27,340 bases of DNA from SZAS-79 sp031376265 (GCA_031376265.1 JANMDK010000302.1:1-27340), one strand, 5' to 3'; shown: positions 1 to 7,454, numbered from the stretch's first letter. The notes: generated from the sequence alone by a model not told the origin. Program-made: numbers and translations.

Positions 1-1
1 G

Positions 2-907
2 CCGGAGCGGGTGCGCGAGCTGCGTGAAGAGGCGCTGGTGCGCCTGGCGGCCTACCGCCAGAAGCCACCCAAGGATTCGATCCCGCGCTACTTGCTGCAA
101 TTGCGGCCGGACCAGAAGAACGCGGTGGTGATCGACACCCGCAAGTCGCGCCTTTATATCTACGAAAACGACAATGGCAAGCCGCGCTTCGTCGCCGACT
201 ATTACATCAGCCACGGCAAGAACGGCGCCGACAAGCTGCGCGAAGGCGACCAGAAAACCCCGGTCGGCGTCTACCACGTGACCGCAAGCGTGCCCAAGAC
301 CAAGCTGACCAATCTGTATGGCGATGGCGCCTTCCCGATCAACTACCCGAACGAATGGGACAAGCGCCTCGGCCGGAACGGCCACGGCATCTGGCTGCAC
401 GGTACGCCCTCTGACACCTTCGCCCGCCCGCCGCGCGCGAGCGACGGCTGCATCGTGCTCTCCAACATCGACCTCGATTTCCTCTCGGCCGAGCTGCAGG
501 TCGGGCTCACCCCCGTCATCATCGCCGAGGAGATCCAGTGGGCCGACGGCGCCGCGCAGGAGGAGGAGCGCAAGTCCCTCGCGCAGGCGATCGAAGCCTG
601 GCGCCACGACTGGGAAAGCCTCGACACCGAGAAGTACCTCAGGCACTACTCGGCGAACTTCAAGTCCGCCGACCAGTCCTACTCGCAGTGGGCCGCGCAC
701 AAGCGCAGGGTCAACGGCGGCAAGGAATGGGTCAAGGTAGCGCTCACGGGCGTGAGCATGTTCCGCAACCCGGGCAAGGACGACTTCGTGGTCGTCAGCT
801 TCGAGCAGGGCTACCGATCGAGCAACCTGTCCAACTCGTCACGCAAGCGCCAGTACTGGATGAAGGAAGGCGCTCGCTGGAAGATCATCTACGAAGGCTT
901 AGCGTAA
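2..907 (+). CDS. L,D-transpeptidase (YkuD domain) with C-terminal Cds6/NTF2-like domain, 5' partial
   Basis: The reading frame is open to the left edge, so the true start, and probably a signal peptide, lies outside the window; the first in-window start-like codon is a GTG at 11. Counting from that GTG, residues about 38-172 form a YkuD catalytic domain with the diagnostic His130-Gly and the Ser144-Asp-Gly-Cys147 motif, Cys147 being the expected nucleophile. Residues about 195-298 resemble the NTF2-like domain often fused behind YkuD domains (Cds6 type), with a Trp/Tyr-rich ending. The family cross-links peptidoglycan or attaches proteins to it in the periplasm; the exact reaction cannot be told from sequence. 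It ends 9 bases before the cyclophilin gene and may be co-transcribed with it. Family assignment is firm; substrate is not. Confidence 0.88.
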   Translation, partial: PERVRELREEALVRLAAYRQKPPKDSIPRYLLQLRPDQKNAVVIDTRKSRLYIYENDNGKPRFVADYYISHGKNGADKLREGDQKTPVGVYHVTASVPKTKLTNLYGDGAFPINYPNEWDKRLGRNGHGIWLHGTPSDTFARPPRASDGCIVLSNIDLDFLSAELQVGLTPVIIAEEIQWADGAAQEEERKSLAQAIEAWRHDWESLDTEKYLRHYSANFKSADQSYSQWAAHKRRVNGGKEWVKVALTGVSMFRNPGKDDFVVVSFEQGYRSSNLSNSSRKRQYWMKEGARWKIIYEGLA

Positions 908-916
908 AGGAACCTC

Positions 917-1483
917 ATGAAATTCTCAAAGTTCTGGATCCCGTTCGTAATGCTGTCGATGGCCGGCGCGGTTGACACCGCCATGGCCGCGGACCCGCAG
1001 GTCGACATCAAGACCAGCGAGGGCACGATCCGCCTCGAGCTCTACAAATCCAAGGCGCCCCTCTCGGTGGACAACTTCCTCCAGTACGTCAAAGAGGGCC
1101 ACTACAACGGCACCGTGTTCCACCGCGTCATCAAGGACTTCATGGTCCAGGGCGGCGGCTTCGACAAGGACATGCGCCAGAAGCCGACGCGCGGGCAGAT
1201 CAAGAACGAGTCGACCAACGGCCTCAAGAACGACATCGGCACGGTGGCGATGGCGCGCACCTCGGTGCGCGATTCGGCCACGTCGCAGTTCTTCATCAAC
1301 ACCAAGAACAACGACTTCCTCAACTACTCCGGCGAATCGCCGCAGGGCTACGGCTATGCGGTGTTCGGCAAGGTCGTCTCCGGCATGGACGTGGTCATGA
1401 AAATCGGCAACGCGCCCAGCGGTCCCGGCGATGTGCCGAAGTCGCAGGTGGTGATCGAGTCGATCTCGGTGGTCGGCCAATAG
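917..1483 (+). CDS. ppiA: Periplasmic cyclophilin-type peptidyl-prolyl cis-trans isomerase
   Basis: This 188-residue protein starts with a signal peptide (basic MKFSK, hydrophobic core, likely cleavage after AMA at residue 24) and continues as a single cyclophilin domain. The catalytic region FHRVIKDFMVQGGG contains the conserved Arg70, and the SATSQFFIN active-site strand follows at about 120-128. Cyclophilins of this type isomerise X-Pro bonds of secreted proteins in the periplasm. The ATG at 917 has an AAAGGA Shine-Dalgarno sequence just after the stop of the preceding transpeptidase gene, so the two may be translated from one message. The protein is of normal family length. The symbol is given by similarity to periplasmic PpiA; betaproteobacteria often carry several paralogues, so the exact orthologue is less certain than the function. 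Confidence 0.9.
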   Translation: MKFSKFWIPFVMLSMAGAVDTAMAADPQVDIKTSEGTIRLELYKSKAPLSVDNFLQYVKEGHYNGTVFHRVIKDFMVQGGGFDKDMRQKPTRGQIKNESTNGLKNDIGTVAMARTSVRDSATSQFFINTKNNDFLNYSGESPQGYGYAVFGKVVSGMDVVMKIGNAPSGPGDVPKSQVVIESISVVGQ

Positions 1484-1506
1484 CAGGCCCCGCGGGGCGC
1501 GCCGCC

Positions 1507-2238
1507 GTGCAGCGCGCCCTGTTCATCTCCGACCTGCACCTCACCAGCGAGCGGCCCGCCGCCAACGAGGCCTTCTTCGAATTCGTCGAGCGCGAGGCGC
1601 CCGGTGCAACCGGCCTTTACATCCTCGGCGACCTGTTCGAGTTCTGGGTCGGCGACGACGACCTCGGCGACCCGCTGAACGCAATAGTGGCCGGATTCCT
1701 CGCCAATGCGGCGCGCGGCGGCACGCCGGTGTTCCTGATGCACGGCAACCGGGATTTCCTCATGGCCGGCGCTTTCTGCAAGGCCGCCGGCGCGACCCTG
1801 CTGGCGGACCCGACCGTGGTCGATCTCTTCGGCACCCGCACGCTGCTGATGCACGGCGATACCCTCTGCACCGACGACGCGGCCTACCAGGCCTGGCGCA
1901 ACACCTGCCGCAGCGACGACTGGCAGAAGCCCTTCCTCGCCGAGCCGCTCGAGTCGCGTCGCGGACGCATGCTCGAGCTGCGCAGGAAGAGCGAGAAAGA
2001 CAAGAAAGCCAAGCCGGCGACGATCATGGACGTGAACGACGCGGCGGTTCGCGAGGTGCTTCGAGCGCACGATTGCACGCGCCTGATCCACGGCCACACG
2101 CACCGGCCCGCGCATCACTCGCTGGAAGTCGACGGCCGCGCCTGCGAGCGCTGGGTGCTGCACGACTGGTACAGCGGCGGCGGCTACCTCGAGGTCGGCG
2201 CCGCCGGCGCGAAGCTGGTCAACCTCCCGCCTTATTGA
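1507..2238 (+). CDS. lpxH: UDP-2,3-diacylglucosamine diphosphatase LpxH
   Basis: This 243-residue calcineurin-like metallophosphoesterase hydrolyses UDP-2,3-diacylglucosamine to lipid X, the fourth step of lipid A synthesis, at the inner face of the cytoplasmic membrane. All metal-binding motifs are visible: D9-x-H11, G41-D42, G80-N81-R82-D83, H116-G-D and H195-G-H197-T-H199. The start is a GTG at 1507, chosen because the family begins only a few residues before the DLHL motif; no strong Shine-Dalgarno is visible, and a GC palindrome (ccccgcgggg) lies in the 23-base gap after the cyclophilin stop. The last 20 bases overlap convergently with the crotonase gene on the other strand. The presence of the gene shows a Gram-negative host with conventional lipid A. 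Confidence 0.93.
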   Translation: MQRALFISDLHLTSERPAANEAFFEFVEREAPGATGLYILGDLFEFWVGDDDLGDPLNAIVAGFLANAARGGTPVFLMHGNRDFLMAGAFCKAAGATLLADPTVVDLFGTRTLLMHGDTLCTDDAAYQAWRNTCRSDDWQKPFLAEPLESRRGRMLELRRKSEKDKKAKPATIMDVNDAAVREVLRAHDCTRLIHGHTHRPAHHSLEVDGRACERWVLHDWYSGGGYLEVGAAGAKLVNLPPY

Positions 2239-2941
2239 ACCGCCCTAAGTCGGCCGAGCCGGCCTCGAAGTTCTGCCGGTAGACCTCGCGCGCCAACGCG
2301 TCGAGGCCGGGCACCGGCAACTGATCGCGAAAGAAGCGCTTGGTGGCCTGCGCGGAAACCGGCGGCAACTTCGCAAGGCGCGCGGCCGCATCCCGCGCCA
2401 TTTCCAGGATCCTTTCCGCCGGCGCTTCCTCTTCCGCCAGTCCCACGCGCGCTGCATCCGCGCCCGAGAGCGTGCTCGCGCCCCACACCAGCCAGCGCGC
2501 CCGGGCGATGCCCACGCGGCGCGCGAGCGCCTCGATGCCCCACGGCGGGAAGAACCCCAGCTCGACTTCCGGCAGCCGCCAGGCCGCGTCCGAGGCCGTG
2601 AGGACCACGTCGCAGCCGATGGCCAGCATGAACCCGCCGCCGAGCGCGAAGCCGTGCACCGCGCAGACCACGGGCTTGTCCAGCTCGGCGATCGAGCGCA
2701 TCAGCGCCGCCTTGCGCTCGGCGATGCGGAGGCGCTCTTCCATCGACGCGCCGGCCATCTCCTTCACGTCGCTGCCGGCGCAGAACCCGGCGCCCTCGCC
2801 GCGCAGCAGCACGGCATGCACGCCGTCGTCCTTTTTCGCCTCATCGAGCGAGCGGATCAGCCGCTCGGTGGTCGCGAGGTCGAGCGCGTTGCGCACCCGA
2901 TCGCGCGCAAGCACCAGCTCGAGGACGCGCGGCGCGGTCAT
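2219..2941 (-). CDS. Enoyl-CoA hydratase/isomerase (crotonase) family protein, atypical active site
   Basis: The 240-residue protein has the crotonase fold signatures: the oxyanion-hole segment GFCAGSDVKEM (52-62) and the segment FALGGGFMLAIGCD (98-111), followed by LPEVELGFF (123-131). Classical hydratases have two catalytic glutamates. The one in PExxLG is kept (Glu125), but the one normally in GGGCELA is Met105 here. Simple enoyl-CoA hydration is therefore doubtful; isomerase, hydrolase, decarboxylase or another crotonase chemistry is possible. It is somewhat shorter than the usual 255-265 residues, mainly at the C terminus. The 83-base upstream gap is unusually AT-rich and could hold its own promoter, though no clear Shine-Dalgarno precedes the ATG. 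It overlaps lpxH tail to tail by 20 bases. Family is firm; reaction is unknown. Confidence 0.85.
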   Translation of the reverse strand: MTAPRVLELVLARDRVRNALDLATTERLIRSLDEAKKDDGVHAVLLRGEGAGFCAGSDVKEMAGASMEERLRIAERKAALMRSIAELDKPVVCAVHGFALGGGFMLAIGCDVVLTASDAAWRLPEVELGFFPPWGIEALARRVGIARARWLVWGASTLSGADAARVGLAEEEAPAERILEMARDAAARLAKLPPVSAQATKRFFRDQLPVPGLDALAREVYRQNFEAGSADLGRFNKAGG

Positions 2942-3024
2942 CCGGTATTTTTCATATTTGGCATATCAATTAACATGAAAGCCAATAGACAAGCCATTCT
3001 TCGTAATTAAAAGTTGTAAATTCA
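2942..3024 (-). promoter_or_regulatory. AT-rich intergenic region upstream of the crotonase gene
   Basis: This 83-base gap is markedly richer in A and T than the surrounding DNA. On the minus strand it contains several promoter-like hexamers (for example TTCATG, 17 bases, TATGAA), but none is convincing alone. It most likely holds the promoter of the crotonase gene. No terminator-like hairpin for the cupin gene is evident in it. Confidence 0.35.
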
Positions 3025-3303
3025 CTACTTCAGCTCGACTTCGATGAAGGCGTACTCGAAAGCGTTGGCGTTGATTACGTCGTGCTCCACGCCCACGTTA
3101 CGGAAGTACGGGACGCCTTTCTTGAGCTCGGCGATCTTCTCCTCGCCGCCCTCGACGATCTTGAGGTTGCCGTCGTACAGCGGCACCACCACGTAGTCGT
3201 GCTCGTGCCGGTGCCAGCCGGTGGACGCGCCCGGGGCGAAGCGCCATTCGGTCACCCTCACCCGCTCGTTATCGATGAGCCTTGTCGGTACGCCTTCTGC
3301 CAT
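3025..3303 (-). CDS. Small single-domain cupin protein
   Basis: This 92-residue protein is one cupin barrel. Motif 1 is WHRHEHDYVVV with His31, His33 and His35 as candidate metal ligands, followed by a conserved-type PLYDG turn; motif 2 is FRNVGVEHDVIN with His74. Small cupins like this bind a metal and act as dioxygenases, isomerases or ligand sensors, and the sequence does not say which. The ATG at 3303 has a strong AAGGAGG Shine-Dalgarno five bases upstream. It lies downstream of the exported GlcG-like gene but behind a terminator hairpin (3324-3351), so it may be expressed only by read-through or from a promoter not recognised here. No signal peptide is seen, so it is probably cytosolic. 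Confidence 0.8.
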   Translation of the reverse strand: MAEGVPTRLIDNERVRVTEWRFAPGASTGWHRHEHDYVVVPLYDGNLKIVEGGEEKIAELKKGVPYFRNVGVEHDVINANAFEYAFIEVELK

Positions 3304-3323
3304 GACTGCCTCCTTGGGATCCC

Positions 3324-3351
3324 AAAAGAAACGGCGCGGAGGTCCGCGCCG
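3324..3351 (-). terminator. Rho-independent terminator after the exported GlcG/HbpS gene
   Basis: On the minus strand a perfect GC-rich stem (arms 3343-3351 and 3332-3340, CGGCGCGGA pairing with TCCGCGCCG, minimal loop) is followed directly by TTTCTTTT (3331-3324). It lies 20 bases beyond the stop of the GlcG-like gene at 3372 and upstream of the cupin gene start. This is a textbook intrinsic terminator. Confidence 0.85.
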
Positions 3352-3371
3352 CTGCCTGAGGGTGGACAGGC

Positions 3372-3854
3372 CTACTTTAGCGCGTCGGCTCCCGCCTTGG
3401 CGACCACCCCATCCTGCTGCGAGGTGACGCCCGAGACGCCGATGCCGCCGATGATCTTTCCCGCGTTGTTGAAGATCGGCACGCCGCCCTCGATGGGTGA
3501 GGCGCCCCGCAGCGCAATGATCCTGGCGCCCGAGCCGCCGCCGCCGACGACGTCCTCGAACGCCTTCGTGGGGCGCCGGAAGATGGCGGCCGAGCGCCCC
3601 TTGTCCATGGCGATGTCCACGCTTGCGGTCTGGGTGTCGTCCATCTTTTGGAAAGCCACAAGCTGGCCCGCGGTGTCGAATACGGCGATGGCGACCGGCC
3701 AGTTGTTCTTACGCGCCTCGGCTTCGCCCGCAGCGAGCGCGCGCTTGGCCTGCTCGAGATTGAGCGAAGGGCCGTACGAAGGAACCTGAGCGGACGCGAC
3801 GGTCGCGGCGCCCATGAGCATCAATCCGAACGCGGTAACGGCGATTCTGTTCAT
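3372..3854 (-). CDS. Exported GlcG/HbpS-family (heme-binding-like) protein
   Basis: This 160-residue protein begins with a clear signal peptide (MNR, hydrophobic stretch, VASA cleavage after about residue 22), so the mature domain should be periplasmic. The rest is a complete GlcG/HbpS/PduO-C domain ending in the typical GGVPIF...GGIGVSG...D..VAKAG pattern. HbpS in Streptomyces binds and degrades heme as part of redox sensing; GlcG in glycolate operons has no settled function, so the role here is not known. The ATG has a GGGAG Shine-Dalgarno. It lies 86 bases after a second, signal-less homologue and is followed by a strong terminator. Family assignment is confident; heme binding is only inferred from the family. 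Confidence 0.85.
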   Translation of the reverse strand: MNRIAVTAFGLMLMGAATVASAQVPSYGPSLNLEQAKRALAAGEAEARKNNWPVAIAVFDTAGQLVAFQKMDDTQTASVDIAMDKGRSAAIFRRPTKAFEDVVGGGGSGARIIALRGASPIEGGVPIFNNAGKIIGGIGVSGVTSQQDGVVAKAGADALK

Positions 3855-3901
3855 TTCTGTCTCCCAGTGACGTTGAAGGTGATGCCTGCGCTTACACCGG
3901 T

Positions 3902-3921
3902 GCGCTGTCTCCCAACAGCGC
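3902..3921. repeat. Inverted repeat between the two GlcG/HbpS genes
   Basis: Seven-base perfect arms, GCGCTGT and ACAGCGC, flank a six-base loop in the 86-base gap. No T-run follows on either strand, so it is not a standard terminator; it could be an operator or an mRNA-processing hairpin. Confidence 0.5.
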
Positions 3922-3940
3922 CCGGAATTCCTTTATTCCC

Positions 3941-4348
3941 TCAGCCGAGGCCGAGCGAGTCGATGCCGGCCTGCCCGATCTGCGCGTCTTCGTGCGACGC
4001 AACGCCCGATACCCCCACGGCGCCGACACAGGTGCCTTCAGCCACGATCGGCAGCCCGCCCTCGACCGGCAGCACGCCCGGCATCTTGAGCATCGACACG
4101 CGGCCGCCGGCGACCCTTTCCTCCCACATCTTGCTGGAGCGGCGGGTCAGCGCTGCGGTGCGCGCCTTCTCGGTCGCGATGGCGATGTTGGCCGGCGTCG
4201 CGCCGTCCATGCGCATCGCGTGGAGAACATGGCCGCCGTCGTCGAGGATCACGATGGCAACTTCCCACTTGTTCTTCCTCGCTTCGGCCTCGGCGGCGGC
4301 GGTCAGCTTCCTGCAGTCGTCGAGGGTCAGTGCGGGTCGGTTCTTCAT
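3941..4348 (-). CDS. Cytosolic-type GlcG/HbpS-family protein
   Basis: This 135-residue paralogue of the neighbouring exported protein lacks a signal peptide (it starts MKNRPALTLDDC), so it probably stays in the cytoplasm. The conserved C-terminal pattern is present: PVEGGLPI, VGAVGVSGVASHED and AGIDSL. It shares the family core with its neighbour but is clearly diverged. Its ATG overlaps the prpE stop codon in an ATGA arrangement, so translation is likely coupled to prpE. The same fold occurs as the C-terminal domain of PduO in propanediol metabolism, so the link to a propionyl-CoA-forming gene may be meaningful, but that is inference. No catalytic residue set is established for this family, and I do not assign a reaction. 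Confidence 0.83.
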   Translation of the reverse strand: MKNRPALTLDDCRKLTAAAEAEARKNKWEVAIVILDDGGHVLHAMRMDGATPANIAIATEKARTAALTRRSSKMWEERVAGGRVSMLKMPGVLPVEGGLPIVAEGTCVGAVGVSGVASHEDAQIGQAGIDSLGLG

Positions 4349-6246
4349 GCGGTTCCTTTGAGTGCGGTTTTGATCTGGTCGAGCGATGCCGGATCTTCGA
4401 TGGTGGTGAGGTCGCCGGGATCGCGGCCTTCGGCCAGCGCGGAAATCGAGCGGCGCAGCACCTTGCCCGAGCGGGTCTTGGGCAGCAGCGTGACGAAGTG
4501 CACGCGGCTCGGCCGGCCGATTGCCCCAAGCTGCTTGTCCACGGTCCGCATGATCTCGCCCTCAAGCTTCATGCGGCCCTCAGACGTCGCCACCTGCGCC
4601 GGGTCCTTCACGACCGCGAACGCCATCGGCAGCTGCCCCTTGAGCTGGTCGGCCACGCCGACCACCGCGCACTCGGCGATGCCCGGATGCATGTTGACCG
4701 CCTCCTCGATCTCGCGCGTGCCGAGGCGGTGCCCCGCGACGTTGATCACGTCGTCCGTCCTGCCGAGGATGAAGTAGTAGCCGTCCTGGTCGCGGATGCC
4801 CCAGTCGAACGTCGTGTAGAGCAGCCGGCCGGGAATCGTCGAGAAATAGGTCTTCACGAAACGCTCGTCATCGCCCCACAGGGTCGACATGCAGCCCGGC
4901 GGCAGCGGCGGCTCGATGACCACCACGGCTTTCTCGTCGGCGCCGGCCTCGCTCGAATCGGATTCGCGCAGGAGCTTGAGGTCGTAGCCGTAGGCCGGGA
5001 AGGACGGGCTGCCGAACTTGATCTCCGTCTCCTCCACGCCCGGCATCGAGGTCAGCACCGGCCAGCCAGTCTCCGTCTGCCAGTAATGGTCGATCACCGG
5101 CTTGCCCAGCCCCTCCGAAATCCATGCATGCGTCGGCTCGTCCAGCGGCTCGCCTGCAAGAAACAGGTGCTTCAGCGACGAGAGGTCGTATTTCTTCAGC
5201 CAGGCGATATCGTGCTTCTTGAGCACGCGGATTGCGGTCGGCGCCGAGAACATCACCTTGACCTTGTGGTCCTGCACGATCTTCCACCAGACGCCGGCAT
5301 CCGGACGCACAGGCACGCCTTCGTAAAGGATGCTGGTCATGCCGACGATCAGCGGCGCGTAGATGATGTACGAATGCCCGACTGCCCAGCCGATGTCCGA
5401 GGTGGTGAAGATCGTCTCGCCGGCTGAGCCGCAGTAGATGTATTCCATCGACGCGGCCATCGCCACCGCATGCCCGCCGACGTCGCGCTGCACGCCCTTG
5501 GGCTTGCCGGTGGTGCCGGAGGTATAGAGGATGTAAGAAGGCTCGCTGGATTCGAGCCAGGTGCAGGGCACCTTCGCACCGGCATGCTTCGTCGCCAGTT
5601 CAGACCAGTCCACGTCGCGTCCCGCGACCACCGGCATCTCGGGATCGATCCCTCGCTTGAAAATCAGCACGTGCTTCGGCGGGAACCTGGACAGCTTGAT
5701 GGATTCGTCCACCAGCGCCTTGTAGAGCACCGCCTTGCCCATGCGGCTGCCGCCGTCGGAAGTGACCATGAGCGCGGGCTTGGCGTCGTCGATCCTCGCC
5801 GCGAGGCTCGCGGCCGCAAAACCGCCGAACACCACGGAATGGACCGCGCCGATGCGCGCGCACGCGAGGATCGCGTAGACGGCCTCGGGCGTGTTCGGCA
5901 TGTAGACGATCACGCGGTCGCCCTTGCCCACGCCGAGCGACAGCATCATCGACGCGACGCGCTGCACCTCGGCATGGAGCTGGCGGTAGGTGACACTTAC
6001 TTCGCGGTCGACCTCGGTCGAGATCCACACCAGCGCCTTCTGGTCGGCGCGCGAAAGGAGATGCCGGTCGACGGCGTTATGGCAGAGGTTGGTCTCGCCG
6101 CCGACGAACCACTTGGCGAAGGGCGGGCGCGAATAGTCGAGCACCTTGTCGAAGGGGCGGTGCCATTCGATGTGCCTTGCCTCCCCGGCCCAGAACTCGT
6201 CCCGCTCCTCGATCGAGCGGCGGTGGAACTCTTTGATGGTGGTCAT
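4345..6246 (-). CDS. prpE: Propionate--CoA ligase (propionyl-CoA synthetase) PrpE
   Basis: The 633-residue enzyme activates propionate with ATP and CoA through an acyl-AMP intermediate, feeding the methylcitrate cycle. The ACS-type N-terminal extension (EFHRRSIEERDEFW) is followed by the P-loop-like YTSGTTGKPKGV (241-252), the hinge GRTDDVINVAGHRLGTREIE and the catalytic C-terminal lysine in TRSGKVLRR (about Lys595). Length fits PrpE (about 630) rather than the longer acetyl-CoA synthetases. The frame is open further upstream, but I chose the ATG at 6246 because it is preceded by AGGAGG at a four-base spacing and begins at the usual family N terminus; the upstream extension would run into the hairpin region. 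The stop overlaps the GlcG-like gene. Separating PrpE from other short-chain acyl-CoA synthetases rests on length and overall similarity. Confidence 0.88.
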   Translation of the reverse strand: MTTIKEFHRRSIEERDEFWAGEARHIEWHRPFDKVLDYSRPPFAKWFVGGETNLCHNAVDRHLLSRADQKALVWISTEVDREVSVTYRQLHAEVQRVASMMLSLGVGKGDRVIVYMPNTPEAVYAILACARIGAVHSVVFGGFAAASLAARIDDAKPALMVTSDGGSRMGKAVLYKALVDESIKLSRFPPKHVLIFKRGIDPEMPVVAGRDVDWSELATKHAGAKVPCTWLESSEPSYILYTSGTTGKPKGVQRDVGGHAVAMAASMEYIYCGSAGETIFTTSDIGWAVGHSYIIYAPLIVGMTSILYEGVPVRPDAGVWWKIVQDHKVKVMFSAPTAIRVLKKHDIAWLKKYDLSSLKHLFLAGEPLDEPTHAWISEGLGKPVIDHYWQTETGWPVLTSMPGVEETEIKFGSPSFPAYGYDLKLLRESDSSEAGADEKAVVVIEPPLPPGCMSTLWGDDERFVKTYFSTIPGRLLYTTFDWGIRDQDGYYFILGRTDDVINVAGHRLGTREIEEAVNMHPGIAECAVVGVADQLKGQLPMAFAVVKDPAQVATSEGRMKLEGEIMRTVDKQLGAIGRPSRVHFVTLLPKTRSGKVLRRSISALAEGRDPGDLTTIEDPASLDQIKTALKGTA

Positions 6247-6295
6247 GGGTCCTCCTACTTCATGCCGATGCGAACGTCGCACCGGTTTTGACTTT

Positions 6296-6323
6296 AATAT
6301 ATCTCGTGATTTCGATAGGTCAT
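6296..6323 (-). promoter_or_regulatory. Candidate sigma-70 promoter of prpE
   Basis: On the minus strand ATGACC (6323-6318) and TATATT (6301-6296) are separated by 16 bases, about 50 bases before the prpE start. The -35 hexamer lies at the inner end of one arm of the long hairpin and the -10 just outside the hairpin, so structure formation could interfere with transcription. Hexamer matches are only moderate. Confidence 0.35.
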
Positions 6324-6368
6324 TTGCTTGCGCGTTGCGCAAGCGAGAGACCTATCGAAATCACGAGA
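6302..6368. repeat. Long imperfect inverted repeat upstream of prpE
   Basis: Perfect 20-base arms (6302-6321 and 6349-6368) enclose an inner perfect 8-base stem GCTTGCGC/GCGCAAGC (6326-6333 and 6337-6344) with a three-base loop GTT; a small 4x4 internal loop separates the two stems. The predicted hairpin has 28 Watson-Crick pairs in 67 bases, far more than an ordinary terminator, and no T-run follows on either strand. It lies in the 212-base gap between acuI and prpE. It could be a miniature mobile or REP-like element, a leader RNA structure or a transcript-stabilising hairpin. Confidence 0.85.
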
Positions 6369-6375
6369 GAGGGGG

Positions 6376-6424
6376 AAAGCGAAATACGCTCGGGTGCAAA
6401 TTTCGACCAAAGCGAAATACGCTC
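6376..6424. repeat. Pair of direct repeats, each a dyad, upstream of prpE
   Basis: The 16-base sequence AAAGCGAAATACGCTC occurs identically at 6376-6391 and 6409-6424. Within each copy AGCG and CGCT form a dyad around a five-base spacer. The copies are offset by 33 bases, close to three helical turns, so a dimeric regulator could bind both on the same DNA face. Which protein might bind is unknown. Confidence 0.6.
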
Positions 6425-6443
6425 AGACTCCGATGGAGGGAAA

Positions 6444-6461
6444 TCCTCATCCTCATCCTCA
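6444..6461 (-). repeat. Tandem hexamer repeat at the acuI stop codon
   Basis: On the minus strand TGAGGA is repeated three times without interruption, the first TGA being the stop codon of acuI. Because the unit is six bases, the stop codon recurs in frame three times. Confidence 0.85.
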
Positions 6462-7454
6462 CCCGCCCCCAATCTCCACCACCGTCCTGCCTGTCGCCTT
6501 CGACTCGATAAACGCACCGAACACCGACGGCAGATCGTCGAACTTCACCGTCTTGGTCATTTCCTTGAGGTGCACCGGCCTCATGTCGGTGGCAAGGCGC
6601 CGCCAGACTTCCTGGCGCAGCGGCATCGGGCAATTCACCGAGTCGATGCCGAGCAGGCTCGCGCCGCGCAGGATGAAAGGCAGCACGGTGGTGGAGAGCG
6701 AGGGGCTGGCCGCAAGTCCGATGGACGCGATGGTGCCGCCGACCTTCATGCCGCTGGCCATCCACGCCAGGACATCGCCGCCGAGGTTGTCCACGGCGCC
6801 GGCCCACTGCGCCTTGTCCAAGGGGCGGATCTTGGTGAGGTCGAGGCCCTGGCGAAGCATCACGTCCTTGGCGCCGAGCTTCTTGAGGTAGTCGGTCTCG
6901 GCTTCCTTGCCTGTGAGCGCGACCACGTGATAGCCGAGCTTCGAGAGGGAATCGATGGCGATCGAGCCGACGCCACCGGTGGCGCCGTTGACGATGACCG
7001 GGCCGTTGGCGGGCTTGAGGCCGTTCTGCTCCATGCGCACGATGCCCAGCCCCGCGGTAAAGCCCGCGGTGCCGAAAGCCATGGCTTCCTGCAGCGTCAG
7101 GCCCTGCGGCAGCTTGACCAGCCAGTCGGCCGGGACACGTGCGTACTCCGCATAGCCGCCGTGGTGCTTCACGCCGAGGTCGAAGCCGGTGGCGAGGACC
7201 CGGTCGCCCTTGGCAAAGCGGGCGTCCGTGGACGACTCCACCGTGCCGGAGAGGTCGATGCCGCCGATGCACTCCGGGCGCAACAGGATGCGGCCCTTGC
7301 CGGTCGCCGCCAGCGCGTCCTTGAAGTTGACGTCCGAGTACGCGACGCGCACCACGACCTCGCCGGGATCGAGCTGGTCCAGCGTGAACTCGGTAAAGGC
7401 CGCAGTCGCTTTCTTGTCGACCTCGGTGATCTTGTATGCCTTGAAACGCTCCAT
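6459..7454 (-). CDS. acuI: Acrylyl-CoA reductase (NADPH), AcuI/YhdH family
   Basis: This 331-residue medium-chain dehydrogenase/reductase belongs to the YhdH/AcuI group, which reduces acryloyl-CoA to propionyl-CoA with NADPH and lacks the zinc-binding residues of alcohol dehydrogenases. Visible features are the N-terminal SDVNFKDALAATGKG segment (40-54), the GIDLSGTVESS segment (65-75), a conserved-type HHGGYAEYARVP (97-108) and the nucleotide-binding NGATGGVGS (156-164). Full family length is present. The ATG has an AAGGAGG Shine-Dalgarno eight bases upstream, and zapE ends 30 bases before it. Placement directly before prpE supports a propionyl-CoA-forming or acrylate-detoxifying role. Distinguishing AcuI from generic YhdH quinone-oxidoreductase-like proteins relies on overall similarity and context. 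Confidence 0.82.
   Translation of the reverse strand: MERFKAYKITEVDKKATAAFTEFTLDQLDPGEVVVRVAYSDVNFKDALAATGKGRILLRPECIGGIDLSGTVESSTDARFAKGDRVLATGFDLGVKHHGGYAEYARVPADWLVKLPQGLTLQEAMAFGTAGFTAGLGIVRMEQNGLKPANGPVIVNGATGGVGSIAIDSLSKLGYHVVALTGKEAETDYLKKLGAKDVMLRQGLDLTKIRPLDKAQWAGAVDNLGGDVLAWMASGMKVGGTIASIGLAASPSLSTTVLPFILRGASLLGIDSVNCPMPLRQEVWRRLATDMRPVHLKEMTKTVKFDDLPSVFGAFIESKATGRTVVEIGGG

Noticed and set aside
6247..6342. A longer prpE N terminus starting at 6342
   Set aside because: The extra 32 residues would be encoded partly by the palindrome, and the ATG at 6246 has AGGAGG and the family N terminus.
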